A stretch of 64,000 nt of DNA from Aestuariivivens sediminis (GCF_022662105.1 NZ_JAKMCP010000002.1:682001-746000), one strand, 5' to 3'. Counted from the stretch's first letter, positions 44,642 through 54,503 are shown. Made by a program: numbers and translations. The notes: a model not told the origin generated them from the sequence alone.

Positions 44642-45472
44642 ATGGAAACATGTAATACCCATTATCGCGTTGTTGAGCAGGTCATCAAATTTTTAGATAA
44701 AAATCGGATACACCAGCCTTCCCTGGAGGACATCAGTAACCATGTCTGCCTCAGTAAATTTCACCTACAACGGGTGTTCCAGGATTGGGCGGGAGTGACC
44801 CCCAAGCAGTTCTTACAATACCTTACTGTTGAACATTCAAAATCACTGTTGCTACAAGGTAAAAGTACGCTCGAAACATCCTATGAGGTCGGGCTCTCAG
44901 GAAATGGCCGGTTACATGACCTGTTTGTAAAGTGTGAAGCGGTATCGCCGGGAGCATTTAAAAACAAGGGAGAAGATATTCGCATACAATGGCAGGTCAT
45001 TCAAACCGTGTTTGGAGATACCTTAATTGCGGAAACCCCAAAAGGGATCTGCAAAGTTAGTTTCCTGAATCCCGATGCCAATCCCATGGATGACTTAATG
45101 AATGATTTTCCAAAAGCCCATTTTAAAAAGGCATTGGGTAAGAATGGCACTTTGCTTAAATCCTATTTTGACACCTGGCAAGTGCCTCATGACAGAATTA
45201 ATCTCCACTTTAAAGGAACGCCATTCCAAATTCAAGTCTGGAAAGCCTTGTTACAGATTCCGGTTGGTGCCTTAGTGGCCTATCAGGACATTGGATATAA
45301 AATAGGTAACCCCAAAGCCGTGAGAGCCATTGGTACAGCCATTGGTAAAAATCCCATTGCATACTTGATTCCCTGCCATAGGGTAATTCAAAACAATGGA
45401 TTTTCAGGGCATTATCGTTGGCAAGATGAACGAAAGAAAATTATCAATGCTTTCGAGTCTGCCCACTTTTAA
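44642..45472 (+). CDS. Ada-like AraC regulator / methylated-DNA-protein cysteine methyltransferase
   Basis: The 276-aa protein has an AraC-type HTH at the N-terminus (LEDISNHVCLSKFHLQRVFQDWAGVTPKQFLQYL) and a C-terminal O6-methylguanine-DNA methyltransferase domain. The acceptor is in the motif IPCHRVIQNNGFSGHYRW. It lacks the N-terminal zinc/methylphosphotriester domain of E. coli Ada. It removes O6-alkyl groups from guanine by suicidal transfer to Cys and may regulate alkylation-response genes. It stands alone between unrelated genes. Confidence 0.92.
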   Translation: METCNTHYRVVEQVIKFLDKNRIHQPSLEDISNHVCLSKFHLQRVFQDWAGVTPKQFLQYLTVEHSKSLLLQGKSTLETSYEVGLSGNGRLHDLFVKCEAVSPGAFKNKGEDIRIQWQVIQTVFGDTLIAETPKGICKVSFLNPDANPMDDLMNDFPKAHFKKALGKNGTLLKSYFDTWQVPHDRINLHFKGTPFQIQVWKALLQIPVGALVAYQDIGYKIGNPKAVRAIGTAIGKNPIAYLIPCHRVIQNNGFSGHYRWQDERKKIINAFESAHF

Positions 45473-45604
45473 ACTTTAGCCAAACCCGGATGGTATGCCC
45501 ATAATTCGATTCTTTTAAGAAATCGGTTTGGAGACATGAAACAGGAAACGGCAAATACATGGCGCGAACCCTAGAGCAATGGCTAACGATAGAACGATAA
45601 GAAA

Positions 45605-46093
45605 ATGAAATACGATTTTATCATAACAGGCATCAAATCCCATGAGATAGAGGATCTCCTCAACCTCAACGACCAAGAACTTAAGGCCAGAGGCTTCTGT
45701 AAACTAATTGCAGATGAAAATCCGGGTTACCCTTGCAGAATCAGTTTAGAAGACGCCCATGTGGGTGAGGAACTATTGGCTTTCCATTACGAACACCATA
45801 AGGTAAACTCCCCTTACCGGTCTTCAGGGCCTGTATTTGTTAGATATCATGCTGGGGAGGCCCACTTAAAAAAGAATGAGATCCCAAATATGCTGCGGCA
45901 TAGGCACCTGTCTTTACGAACTTATAATGACGACGGCATGATGATCGATGCCCGTACACTGGACGGAAAAGACCTTGAATCTCACATTCAAAACCTGTTC
46001 AGCAACAAAAAAGCCAAATATATTCAAGTGCACAATGCTAAACCCGGTTGTTATAATTGCCAAATTGATAGATTGGAAAAGGAGATTCAGTAA
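45605..46093 (+). CDS. DUF1203 family protein
   Basis: The 162-aa soluble protein carries the family pattern PCRISLEDAHVGEELLAFHYEHHKVNSPYRSSGPVFVR and ends with an HNAKPGCYNCQIDR segment. No biochemical role is known. It lies between an Ada-like gene and a TonB receptor, with 268 bp of featureless DNA after it. Confidence 0.85.
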   Translation: MKYDFIITGIKSHEIEDLLNLNDQELKARGFCKLIADENPGYPCRISLEDAHVGEELLAFHYEHHKVNSPYRSSGPVFVRYHAGEAHLKKNEIPNMLRHRHLSLRTYNDDGMMIDARTLDGKDLESHIQNLFSNKKAKYIQVHNAKPGCYNCQIDRLEKEIQ

Positions 46094-46361
46094 CCATCCA
46101 AATTCTGCAAAGGCAACCCCCACTTATAACCTGCACCAAAGTAATGGTGCCATTTTATTCCAAAAACATGTATCTTTTTAGTATCTTCGACGTTTTAGTT
46201 TAAAGTCAGGATGGTTCTGTAATCTTAAAAGATAAAAGTTGTCTCGTTTTCTCGAATTTTTATCATTTTGATGTTTAAAAATCAACTTAAATACAGGTTT
46301 TTTATTTTAAACCTCATGAGACTGCTCCAATATAAAGAAGTCCAGTACCCCAAAAACGTAT

Positions 46362-48737
46362 ATGACCCTATTCATGCAACATGCCCTATTCCTTTTATGT
46401 GTAGTAGTGATCTCCGCTTTGGGCATGGCACAGGGTCAAGCCATTGCTATTGTTGGCACTCTGGTTGAAGAAAATACCGTACAGCCCATTCCCTATGCTA
46501 CCGTTGCCATTTACGATTCCAATACGAAGGAAATCATAACAGGAGACACCACCGATGATACGGGTCAATTTAAAATAAGGCTATCGCGGACCGACTTTTA
46601 TCTGGAAATTAGTTTTATGGGATATAAAACAAAAACCATCTCCACGTTTACCGTTTCCAATGGAACCATAGACTTGGGGACTATACAACTCTCACCAGAC
46701 AGTCAAGCCCTAAATGAAGTTGTGGTAACCGGTGAAGTTTCCAGAACGGTATTCAAACTGGATAAACGTGTTTTTAATGTCGGTACAGATATAAGCAGTA
46801 CCGGCGTAAGTGCTCTTGAAGTACTCAACAATGTGCCTTCGGTAAATGTAAATATCGAAGGTGAGGTGACCCTGCGCGGTAGTGGTGGTGTGCAAATTCT
46901 AATTAATGGGAAACCTTCGGTACTGGCCGATCAATCCGGCAATGCTCTGGGCACCATTACCGCAGATATGATAGATAGTATTGAGGTGATTACCAACCCG
47001 TCAGCCAAGTATGAAGCTTCGGGTACAGCGGGTATTTTGAATATTATCTTGAAAAAAGAAGAAAAGGCAGGATGGAATGGTTCTATTTCTGCCAACACCG
47101 GAACACCGGATAATCACAGCATAGGTGGCAGTATAAACCGCAGGACAGAACACTTTAACTTATTTACACAGTTTGGTGCAGGATACCGTTCATTACCCGA
47201 GGATACTAAAGCCATTAACCGTAACTTAACCAATGGCGAGTCCATTTTAAGCTATGGTGAGGAGTTTAGAAACGAAACCTTTTTCAATATCACCCTGGGT
47301 ACAGACTATCACCTGAACAAATATAATGTGCTTACCCTTTCAGGAAATTTTGCCTATGAGATTGAAGACCAACCCTCCGAAACCAATTTCAGTTTCTTTA
47401 ATGGGAATGATCTGGTTTCGCGATGGGTAAGACGTGAAACCACAGATGCCAACAATCCCAAGTGGCAATATGAATTTAACTGGGCAAAGACCTTTCAAAA
47501 CAATGAAGAACACACCTTTCAATGGAGTGCCTTGGGAAGTTTTTTTGGAAAAGACCAATCCTCATTGTTTAACGATACCACCCTGGAAGGCGACAATGTA
47601 GATCGTAACCAGCGTACCGCCACCGTATTTCAACAGGCCGATTACACCTTTAAGGCCGATTACGTCAATCCGCTTACGGAAGAATACACCATCGAAACAG
47701 GAGCGCAATATGTTATTAATGATGTTGGTAACGATTTTGAAGTTCAGGATATCATAGATGGCAACTTCATTACCGATGACAACCTGACCAACAATTTTGA
47801 ATGGACCCAAAAGGTATTGGGCCTATATGTAACCGGGGCTTACGAGAACGATACCTGGGGCTTAAAAGTGGGGCTGCGCATGGAAAGTACAGATCTGAGC
47901 ACCTTACTCACCAATACCAACGAAGCTAACTCCCAAAATTTTACCAATCTATTCCCTACCTTGCACACCTCCTATAAACTGAATGACAATTTTTCCCTTC
48001 AAGCAGGCTATTCAAGGCGAATTTTTAGACCGCGATTGTGGGATTTAAATCCTTTCTTTAACATTAGGAATAATTTTAATGTTAGAGTGGGTAACCCGGA
48101 TCTGCAACCCGAATTTACGGATTCCTATGAATTAACCAGTATTTATAAAATTGGTAAGGCATCGATGAGTTCCAGTCTTTACCATCGCTATACAACTGAG
48201 GTTGTTGAACGCGTCTCCACTTTTGAAAATAATGTAACATTAACCTCCCCTGAAAATATTGGTACCAATGCTTCTGTGGGTTTTGAGACTAATGGAAAAT
48301 ACAGTCCCTCAAAATGGCTGACCCTTACCGGTGATTTTAATTTCAACTATTTTGACCGCAAGGGTACTTTTGAAGATCAAATATTCGATTTTACCGGTAA
48401 CCGATGGTCTGCCCGATTGGGTTCAAAAATTGGATTGCCTGCTGCTATTGATTTGGAATTCATCGGAAACTACAGCTCCGATTTTAAAACCGTACAAGGG
48501 GAACAACGAGGTTTTGCTTCTTTGGACTTGGGAATGCGAAAAAAAATATTAAACGGAAAAATAGTCCTCAATCTCGGAGTTAGGGATGTCTTTGCCTCAA
48601 GACAAGAAGAACGTTTTGTAAACCAACCCACTTTTGAAACTTACGATTTTGAACTGCGTGGGCGCTTTGTTACATTTGGTATAAGTTACGGTTTTGGCAA
48701 GGGAGAAGCGATGACCTATTCGGGAAGAAGACGATAA
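46362..48737 (+). CDS. outer-membrane beta-barrel family protein (TonB-receptor-like)
   Basis: The 791-aa protein has a signal peptide, a carboxypeptidase-like N-domain (IVGTLVEENTVQPIPYATVAIYD...SFMGYKTKT), a plug (LEVLNNVPSVNVNIEGEVTLRGSG...ILNIILKKE) and a barrel with VGNPDLQPEFTDSYELTSIYK. It is paralogous in layout to the protein at 33879 but belongs to a more GC-rich neighbourhood. It probably imports an unidentified ligand. ATG 46362 gives the full leader. Confidence 0.9.
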   Translation: MTLFMQHALFLLCVVVISALGMAQGQAIAIVGTLVEENTVQPIPYATVAIYDSNTKEIITGDTTDDTGQFKIRLSRTDFYLEISFMGYKTKTISTFTVSNGTIDLGTIQLSPDSQALNEVVVTGEVSRTVFKLDKRVFNVGTDISSTGVSALEVLNNVPSVNVNIEGEVTLRGSGGVQILINGKPSVLADQSGNALGTITADMIDSIEVITNPSAKYEASGTAGILNIILKKEEKAGWNGSISANTGTPDNHSIGGSINRRTEHFNLFTQFGAGYRSLPEDTKAINRNLTNGESILSYGEEFRNETFFNITLGTDYHLNKYNVLTLSGNFAYEIEDQPSETNFSFFNGNDLVSRWVRRETTDANNPKWQYEFNWAKTFQNNEEHTFQWSALGSFFGKDQSSLFNDTTLEGDNVDRNQRTATVFQQADYTFKADYVNPLTEEYTIETGAQYVINDVGNDFEVQDIIDGNFITDDNLTNNFEWTQKVLGLYVTGAYENDTWGLKVGLRMESTDLSTLLTNTNEANSQNFTNLFPTLHTSYKLNDNFSLQAGYSRRIFRPRLWDLNPFFNIRNNFNVRVGNPDLQPEFTDSYELTSIYKIGKASMSSSLYHRYTTEVVERVSTFENNVTLTSPENIGTNASVGFETNGKYSPSKWLTLTGDFNFNYFDRKGTFEDQIFDFTGNRWSARLGSKIGLPAAIDLEFIGNYSSDFKTVQGEQRGFASLDLGMRKKILNGKIVLNLGVRDVFASRQEERFVNQPTFETYDFELRGRFVTFGISYGFGKGEAMTYSGRRR

Positions 48738-49028
48738 CAGGTATCTTAGCTTCAATTAAAGCGGGTGGCAAACGGTAGTTAACTCTTATATTTCCACCTC
48801 AGCGTACTTTTCTTTTTAGTACCTTAGTCACTTTGGCACACCAATTCAAAATCCCTTGTTCCCAAATGAAGGACGGGGACTAGGTTCGGAGTCCCAATGG
48901 TAGGAAACTGCTTATCCAGCTGAAACCCAAGAAAAATTGATCGGGATGGTCGAAGCGGCATTTTGAAATTTTAAAATAATAGATACAGGCATTGATTAGG
49001 TTTTTCCCACTGCACTAAATCCATAACT

Positions 49029-49382
49029 ATGGCAAAACTATTTTTACTTAAACCCGATTTCTCTGATAAAAACATGGATGACAAGGCCAGATATTACTGC
49101 CCCTATTGTGCCATGATCCTTGGTGTTTTAAATTATTACCCCAGGCTGAAAGACGAGCTGGACATTAGCTTTATTGATTTTGAAAGACCGCGAAAACAAA
49201 TCGTTGACTTGATCGGTGAAGACAATCAGGGATGTCCAAACCTTATCCTGAATAAGGAGGATGTGGCTGAATTGGGTGATATAAGCTATCTTAAGCCCTA
49301 TGGGGCCTATTACTTTGTTAATTCAGCGCCCCTTATCGCAAGATATTTTTCCGAAAAATATCATATTGGTAAGGCACATTAA
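49029..49382 (+). CDS. DUF3088 family protein (thioredoxin-fold-like)
   Basis: The 117-aa protein begins AKLFLLKPDFSDKNMDDKARYYCPYCAMILGVL, with a CPYC motif at about residues 24-27 as in thioredoxin-like folds, and later GCPNLILNKED. It matches DUF3088. It is possibly a redox protein, but no activity is known for the family. It lies 33 bp upstream of a sulfatase on the same strand, so the two may be co-transcribed. Confidence 0.8.
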   Translation: MAKLFLLKPDFSDKNMDDKARYYCPYCAMILGVLNYYPRLKDELDISFIDFERPRKQIVDLIGEDNQGCPNLILNKEDVAELGDISYLKPYGAYYFVNSAPLIARYFSEKYHIGKAH

Positions 49383-49415
49383 ACTACTCATACACTCTAT
49401 AAATTACAGTCAACG

Positions 49416-50759
49416 ATGCTAAAAGTTTTCAGTTTCATATTAGCCACTATTACACTAGGCTATCCGACCTTAGGGCAAACAACAAATAAATCAACACGTC
49501 CAAATATCCTGTGTATTTTGGTAGACGACTTGGGTAATGGCGATCTGTCCGTACAGGGGGCGGCCGATATGCAAACCCCGGCAATAGATAACCTCGCGCA
49601 ACACGGTCTTACCTTTACAAACTTTTATGCCAACAGTACGGTTTGTTCTCCAAGCCGTGCAGCACTGTTAACCGGACAATATCCCGATATGGTGGGCGTG
49701 CCCGGCGTTATCAGACAAATTCCGGAGGATAATTGGGGAAATCTTATGGACCAATCCTTATGCATCGCTGAAGTTTTAAGAGAAAATGGGTACGATACGG
49801 CCATGATAGGAAAATGGCATTTGGGACTTCAGGCCCCGGACCTCCCTAATAAAAAGGGATTTCAACTATTTAAAGGCTTCCTTGGGGATATGATGGATGA
49901 TTATTGGACCCATCTAAGAGGCGGGATCAATTGGATGCGACATAATGAAACCGAAATCAATCCTGAAGGCCATGCTACAGATATTTTCACCGACTGGACC
50001 ATTGAATTTCTTAACAATCATCACAAAGCGGACCAACCTTTTTTTCTATACCTTGCCTATAATGCGCCCCATTTTCCCATTCAACCCCCAAAAGAATGGT
50101 TGGATCAAGTCATGGAACGGCAGCCCAATAGTTCTGAAAAAAGAGCAAAAAATGTGGCTCTAATTGAACATCTCGACTATAACATTGGCCGAATAATGAA
50201 GGTTTTAAAGGAAACCGGGCTGGACCAAAATACCCTGATCGTCTTTACTTCAGACAATGGTGGTGCACTCAGGTACGCCCAAAGCAACGGAAGGTTAAGA
50301 GGAGGGAAACAGGACATGTACGAGGGAGGTATTCGCGTGCCCACATTCTTTTATTGGAAAAATAAAATCCTCCCAAACAGTACAACGCCAAATTTGGCCA
50401 TGCTAATGGATCTATTTCCCACATTCTGTGAAGTTGCAGAAATCGACGTGCCTCAGTCCATTGACGGTATTAGCCTATTGCCCTCACTATTGGGTAAACC
50501 ACAATCCACCAATACGCGTTATCTCTTTTGGGTAAGACGGGAAGGCTGGCATTATGGAGGACAGGCCTATTATGCCGCACGTTATGGGGATTTAAAGATT
50601 TTACAAAACACCCCCTTCGAACCTGTACAAGCTTTCGATTTAAAAAATGACCCCTATGAAAAACAGCCATTAAATCCATCGGATATGGAACAATACCAGG
50701 ATCTTCGTTTTCAACTCCAGAACCACATAAGAAAAGCCGGGGCCATTCCATGGCAGTAA
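49416..50759 (+). CDS. sulfatase (S1 family, exported)
   Basis: The 447-aa protein has a signal peptide (to about GQ21). Metal ligands are in ILVDDLGNGDLS, the formylglycine motif is in STVCSPSRAALLTG (C77), then GKWHLGLQ, APHFP, and FTSDNGGALRYAQ. S1 sulfatases remove sulfate esters from carbohydrates or small molecules and need a formylglycine-generating maturase, not present here. No SusCD pair or glycoside hydrolase is next to it, so the substrate remains open. It is distinct from the LytTR-linked arylsulfatase at 23354. Confidence 0.9.
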   Translation: MLKVFSFILATITLGYPTLGQTTNKSTRPNILCILVDDLGNGDLSVQGAADMQTPAIDNLAQHGLTFTNFYANSTVCSPSRAALLTGQYPDMVGVPGVIRQIPEDNWGNLMDQSLCIAEVLRENGYDTAMIGKWHLGLQAPDLPNKKGFQLFKGFLGDMMDDYWTHLRGGINWMRHNETEINPEGHATDIFTDWTIEFLNNHHKADQPFFLYLAYNAPHFPIQPPKEWLDQVMERQPNSSEKRAKNVALIEHLDYNIGRIMKVLKETGLDQNTLIVFTSDNGGALRYAQSNGRLRGGKQDMYEGGIRVPTFFYWKNKILPNSTTPNLAMLMDLFPTFCEVAEIDVPQSIDGISLLPSLLGKPQSTNTRYLFWVRREGWHYGGQAYYAARYGDLKILQNTPFEPVQAFDLKNDPYEKQPLNPSDMEQYQDLRFQLQNHIRKAGAIPWQ

Positions 50760-50775
50760 AGGACCTAATGTTAAA

Positions 50776-51570
50776 CTACTTCAATTCACTTAATACCAAT
50801 ACCGGGATAGCGCTGTGAAAATCTTTTTTTAATATGGTATTCTTTTCCCATTTTTTGGCGAAAAACCCTCGTTTTCTCCTAACCACACAAAGCATATCTG
50901 GATTATGGGCTTCGTAATGACGCAATACGCCTTGAAAAGTGGTGGCGTTTTCAGTTTCTGTAATGTGACCTACTATGGACCTTAATTCATCGTTCACCAT
51001 AAAATCCCCATCGTTGTAATACGGTGTTTTCACCAGCAATAAATCTACAACCGCTTTAAATCGTTCTTTTATATCCTTTAAAGGCTTAAGAACATGGTCT
51101 TTTTTAATAATGGCCGACTTAAGCGCCATTAAAATATGGCTTGGTTCAGAAAAGGTATAGCCCTCCGGAACGATCAAGGCCGGGACATGCATTTGTTTGA
51201 TGATTTTTCCAGAAGTTTCGCCTAAAAACACCTTATCGCTTATAGAATTCGTTCTGGGCTCGATTAAAACTAAATCCACATCGGCAGCTTTGCAGGCCAA
51301 TTCCAGAGTATCAATTAATTTTCCCTTTAAGGTTCTAATCACAACCTCAACACTTTTGGTATCAATTTGGGATACCAAATCATTTAAAAATGCCAAACTT
51401 TCACGCTCAATAATAGGGTCCACCTTTATCATGGTCCCTGCCTTGGTATACACGTTATACACTTGTACGACATAGAGCCTGGCTCCAAATGCCTCGGCAA
51501 AATCCACAGCATATTGTAAATGGCTCAATGCATTTTTCGAAGAACCAACAGGGACTAAAATGTTTTTCAT
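50776..51570 (-). CDS. universal stress protein, tandem UspA-like domains
   Basis: The 264-aa protein begins MKNILVPVGSSKNALSHLQYAVDFAEAFGARLYVVQV. An ATP-binding-type loop (VFLGETSGKIIKQMHVPALIVPEG) closes domain 1 near residue 140, and a second, shorter Usp-like half follows. The frame is open to 51603, but ATG 51570 starts at the canonical Usp sequence. Usp proteins help in starvation and low-oxygen stress. The upstream region (51606-51648) has two perfect inverted repeats shared with the divergent GNAT gene. Confidence 0.88.
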   Translation of the reverse strand: MKNILVPVGSSKNALSHLQYAVDFAEAFGARLYVVQVYNVYTKAGTMIKVDPIIERESLAFLNDLVSQIDTKSVEVVIRTLKGKLIDTLELACKAADVDLVLIEPRTNSISDKVFLGETSGKIIKQMHVPALIVPEGYTFSEPSHILMALKSAIIKKDHVLKPLKDIKERFKAVVDLLLVKTPYYNDGDFMVNDELRSIVGHITETENATTFQGVLRHYEAHNPDMLCVVRRKRGFFAKKWEKNTILKKDFHSAIPVLVLSELK

Positions 51571-51605
51571 GATATCTAAATTAAAAAGCCTATTTTGGCT
51601 CAATG

Positions 51606-51648
51606 CATGTACAAAAGTACATGAATTTTTTCATTTGAAAATTCAAAT
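51606..51648. promoter_or_regulatory. two inverted repeats in the USP / GNAT divergent promoter
   Basis: CATGTAC-AAAA-GTACATG (51606-51623) and ATTTGAA-AA-TTCAAAT (51633-51648) are both perfect dyads. The second resembles CRP/FNR-type operators in shape (TTGA-N-TCAA), which fits a stress-protein gene. The binding protein is unknown. Confidence 0.5.
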
Positions 51649-51662
51649 AAATAGAAATAAAA

Positions 51663-52163
51663 ATGATTCGAAAAGGGACTTATGGTGATATCGACACGGT
51701 TGTTTCAATTACTAAAGCCTGTGCTAAACATATGATTGCCCAAAACATCCTTCAGTGGAATGATTCTTATCCCAGCAAACAGGCCTTCCTCAAGGATGTG
51801 GAACGTCATGAATTATTTGTGTTGGAAGCAGGAAATGATCTGGTCGGCTGCATTACTATTTCTACACTAATGGATGACATCTACAAACCGGTTTCCTGGT
51901 TAACAGCCAATACCCATTCCATTTATATTCACCGGTTAGCCATCCACCCCAGGCACCAAGGTAAGGGCTATGCTCAGCAACTTATGGAATATGCAGAACA
52001 TTATGCCATAAAAAATAACTATGCCTCCATAAGATTAGACACGTTTTCAAAGAATCCAAGAAATATAAAATTTTACGAACTTCGCGGCTATCAAAGATTA
52101 GAGGCCATTTACTTTCCTAAGCAAAGTAAATTCCCCTTCTATTGTTACGAATTGATCTTGTGA
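51663..52163 (+). CDS. GNAT-family N-acetyltransferase
   Basis: The 166-aa protein has the acetyl-CoA-binding motif RLAIHPRHQGKGYAQQLMEYAEHYA (V/I-x-P-x-x-Q/R-G-x-G/A). The family acetylates small molecules or N-termini. The stop overlaps the GTG start of the MATE gene (GTGA), so the pair is translationally coupled, suggesting a joint resistance or detoxification role (inference). Confidence 0.9.
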   Translation: MIRKGTYGDIDTVVSITKACAKHMIAQNILQWNDSYPSKQAFLKDVERHELFVLEAGNDLVGCITISTLMDDIYKPVSWLTANTHSIYIHRLAIHPRHQGKGYAQQLMEYAEHYAIKNNYASIRLDTFSKNPRNIKFYELRGYQRLEAIYFPKQSKFPFYCYELIL

Positions 52164-53494
52164 ACACGACCATAAGCTTTAAACATATCAATAAACTGGC
52201 TATTCCTGCCCTAATTTCCGGCGTATCGGAGCCCATTTTATCATTAACCGATGCCGCCATAATAGGTAATGTTGACCTTGATGCGACAGAATCACTTGCA
52301 GCCGTTGGGTTAGTTACCACATTTATTTCCATGTTAATATGGGTGTTAGGACAAACGCGTAGTGCCATATCCTCAATTGTCTCGCAATATGTGGGAGCCA
52401 ACAAACTGGGACAGATTAAAAATCTGCCTGCTCAGGCCATTTTGATCATCACCTCACTAAGCGTGATCATCATTTTCACCACCTACCCTTTTGCAAAGAC
52501 CATTTTTAAACTCTATAATGCTTCAGACCTCATTTTGGACTATTCGGTGGTGTATTACAGAATAAGGGTACTTGGATTTCCGTTTACCTTGTTCACGATT
52601 GCTGTCTTTGGTGCATTCCGTGGTTTACAGAATACGTTTTACCCGATGCTTATAGCGCTTATTGGGACCATGACCAATATTGTATTGGATGTGATTTTAG
52701 TGTATGGCATAGAAGGATTTATCCCCGCCATGCACATTCAAGGGGCGGCTTACGCCAGTGTTGCCGCCCAAATTGTAATGGTTGTTTTTTCAACCTACTA
52801 CTTACTAAAAAAAACATCCATTCCGCTGATACCGCGCTTTCCTTTGAATAAGGAAATCAATCGATTCATTCTAATGATCCTGAACCTTTTTATAAGGACC
52901 ATAGCCCTGAATGTTACCCTGTATTATGCCAGCGCTTTCGCCACAAGTTATGGTGCCGAATATATCGCCGCGTATACCATAGCCATAAACCTCTGGTTTT
53001 TGGGGGCTTTTATCGTTGATGGTTATGCCAGTGCCGGCAACATTTTGTCCGGTAAACTACTAGGGGCTAAGGCATATAAAGAACTGATACACCTAAGCAA
53101 TACACTTATAAAGTATGGTATTTTCATTGGTACCGGTTTAGGGCTTATTGGAGCCTTGTTTTATTATCCCATTGGAAGGATATTTACCAAAGAACCAGCC
53201 GTATTAGCAGCATTTTATAATGTGTTTTGGATCGTATTACTCATGCAGCCGTTCTGTACCCTGGCCTTTATTTTTGATGGCATTTTTAAAGGTCTTGGCA
53301 AAATGAAGTATTTGCGCAATGTGCTATTGTTCTCCACCTTTGTGGTCTTCGTTCCTGTATTATTTTATTTGGACAGTTTAGACTTTAAATTATATGGTAT
53401 TTTTATGGGTATGACCCTCTGGATAATTGCCAGGGGTATTCCTTTAATTATAAAATTCAGAAAAACCTTTATACCTCTTATCCATAATGGTTAA
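52160..53494 (+). CDS. MATE-family efflux transporter
   Basis: The 444-aa protein has twelve membrane segments and MATE signatures such as LAIPALISGVSEPILSLTDAAIIG near the N-terminus and the repeat-related half starting near ILMILNLFIRTIALN. It exports cationic drugs or metabolites using H+ or Na+. The start chosen is GTG 52160, which overlaps the GNAT stop by 4 bp; a longer TTG frame from 52142 is less likely. Two microprotein genes follow on the same strand. Confidence 0.92.
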   Translation: MNTTISFKHINKLAIPALISGVSEPILSLTDAAIIGNVDLDATESLAAVGLVTTFISMLIWVLGQTRSAISSIVSQYVGANKLGQIKNLPAQAILIITSLSVIIIFTTYPFAKTIFKLYNASDLILDYSVVYYRIRVLGFPFTLFTIAVFGAFRGLQNTFYPMLIALIGTMTNIVLDVILVYGIEGFIPAMHIQGAAYASVAAQIVMVVFSTYYLLKKTSIPLIPRFPLNKEINRFILMILNLFIRTIALNVTLYYASAFATSYGAEYIAAYTIAINLWFLGAFIVDGYASAGNILSGKLLGAKAYKELIHLSNTLIKYGIFIGTGLGLIGALFYYPIGRIFTKEPAVLAAFYNVFWIVLLMQPFCTLAFIFDGIFKGLGKMKYLRNVLLFSTFVVFVPVLFYLDSLDFKLYGIFMGMTLWIIARGIPLIIKFRKTFIPLIHNG

Positions 53495-53523
53495 CTTTGT
53501 TGCCTAAATTAGGAATTCCAACA

Positions 53524-53694
53524 ATGCTATTAGCCGTATTACAACAGGTCAATATCGAAGAAAAAATTAAAAACGCCCCGGATAAAGGTTATGAAATAGG
53601 CGTCTTTATTGGTTCTATGATACCGTTTGTAGTATTGGTTGTACTGGCTTATCTTTTGTACAGATACAACAAAAAAAGAATTAATAAGGAATAA
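53524..53694 (+). CDS. single-helix membrane microprotein
   Basis: The 56-aa protein has a polar N-terminal half (MLLAVLQQVNIEEKIKNAPD), one membrane helix (IGSMIPFVVLVVLAYLLYR) and a basic tail. The frame extends to TTG 53497, but ATG 53524 is the first good start. It follows the MATE gene by 29 bp and precedes another microprotein by 5 bp. Function unknown. Confidence 0.6.
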   Translation: MLLAVLQQVNIEEKIKNAPDKGYEIGVFIGSMIPFVVLVVLAYLLYRYNKKRINKE

Positions 53695-53699
53695 AAATT

Positions 53700-53798
53700 A
53701 TGGATATAATGTCTTTTTTTAGCGGAAATGGTCTCTTTCTTTTACTGGCGCTGGTTTTAATTATCGTTTATGTTGTCAATCGAAGAAAACGCAAGTGA
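53700..53798 (+). CDS. 32-aa single-helix membrane microprotein
   Basis: It codes MDIMSFFSGNG, a membrane helix (LFLLLALVLIIVYVV) and a basic tail NRRKRK. The stop lies directly beside the last base of the convergent oxygenase gene. The helix-plus-basic-tail pattern repeats that of the preceding microprotein, which supports both being real. Function unknown. Confidence 0.5.
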   Translation: MDIMSFFSGNGLFLLLALVLIIVYVVNRRKRK

Positions 53799-54428
53799 TT
53801 ATCTCGTTTTCAGCCACCCTGTAATACTAAGACGTTCAACCTGAACCGGTTTGACTTCGTGTTCAATAACCTGACTCTCAAAAATAACAACTTTTCCGGG
53901 AGTAGGGTAAATGATTTTGTCCGCTTCCTTTAAATACAATACCAGTTCACCGCCGTACTCCGGTTGCCAACCATCTTCGTTTAAATAACACACCAAGGAC
54001 AGTTTACGTCTGTCGTCATTTTGAAAGGTGTCGAGATGCTTCCTGTAAAAGGTCCCTTTGGGGTAAATGGCGTAATGAAATTCCTTTTGTAAAATCCCTA
54101 AAAAGCAAGTTTTGTTTAAATAACCTATAAAATCATTTACTTTATTAAAAAACAACTTTTCGTTTGTATGGGCATTGGTTTCATCCATCCAAAAAATTAA
54201 ATCCCCGCGAATGGACTTTACAACATTTTCATTTAACCTATTCCCAATGGCTGCCTTTTTAAACTTATCATCCTCATAGGTTTTTAAAAGGGCATCCCGC
54301 AACAAAACCACTTCTTCGTCATTAAAAAAATGATCGACAATACTGTATTTCCGCAGCGCTAAATCCGAAATAATGGATTCATATAACGGATTCTCCTCAA
54401 AGTCAATAGACTCAAATAATAAACTCAT
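53799..54428 (-). CDS. 2-oxoglutarate/Fe(II)-dependent oxygenase
   Basis: The 209-aa protein has the double-stranded beta-helix signature. The iron ligands are H and D in YRKHLDTFQNDDRRKLSLVCYLNEDGWQPEYGGELVLY and the distal H in SQVIEHEVKPVQVERLSITGWLKTR, with Arg for 2-oxoglutarate. It is similar to prolyl-4-hydroxylase-like oxygenases. The substrate is unknown. It is convergent with the two microprotein genes. Confidence 0.88.
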   Translation of the reverse strand: MSLLFESIDFEENPLYESIISDLALRKYSIVDHFFNDEEVVLLRDALLKTYEDDKFKKAAIGNRLNENVVKSIRGDLIFWMDETNAHTNEKLFFNKVNDFIGYLNKTCFLGILQKEFHYAIYPKGTFYRKHLDTFQNDDRRKLSLVCYLNEDGWQPEYGGELVLYLKEADKIIYPTPGKVVIFESQVIEHEVKPVQVERLSITGWLKTR

Positions 54429-54503
54429 ATCATTATCCCAAAGATCCTTTATGGGAAAAGTGCGCTAATGTAGTATAAAAATGTATTCGTTAAACAAAAT
54501 GAA

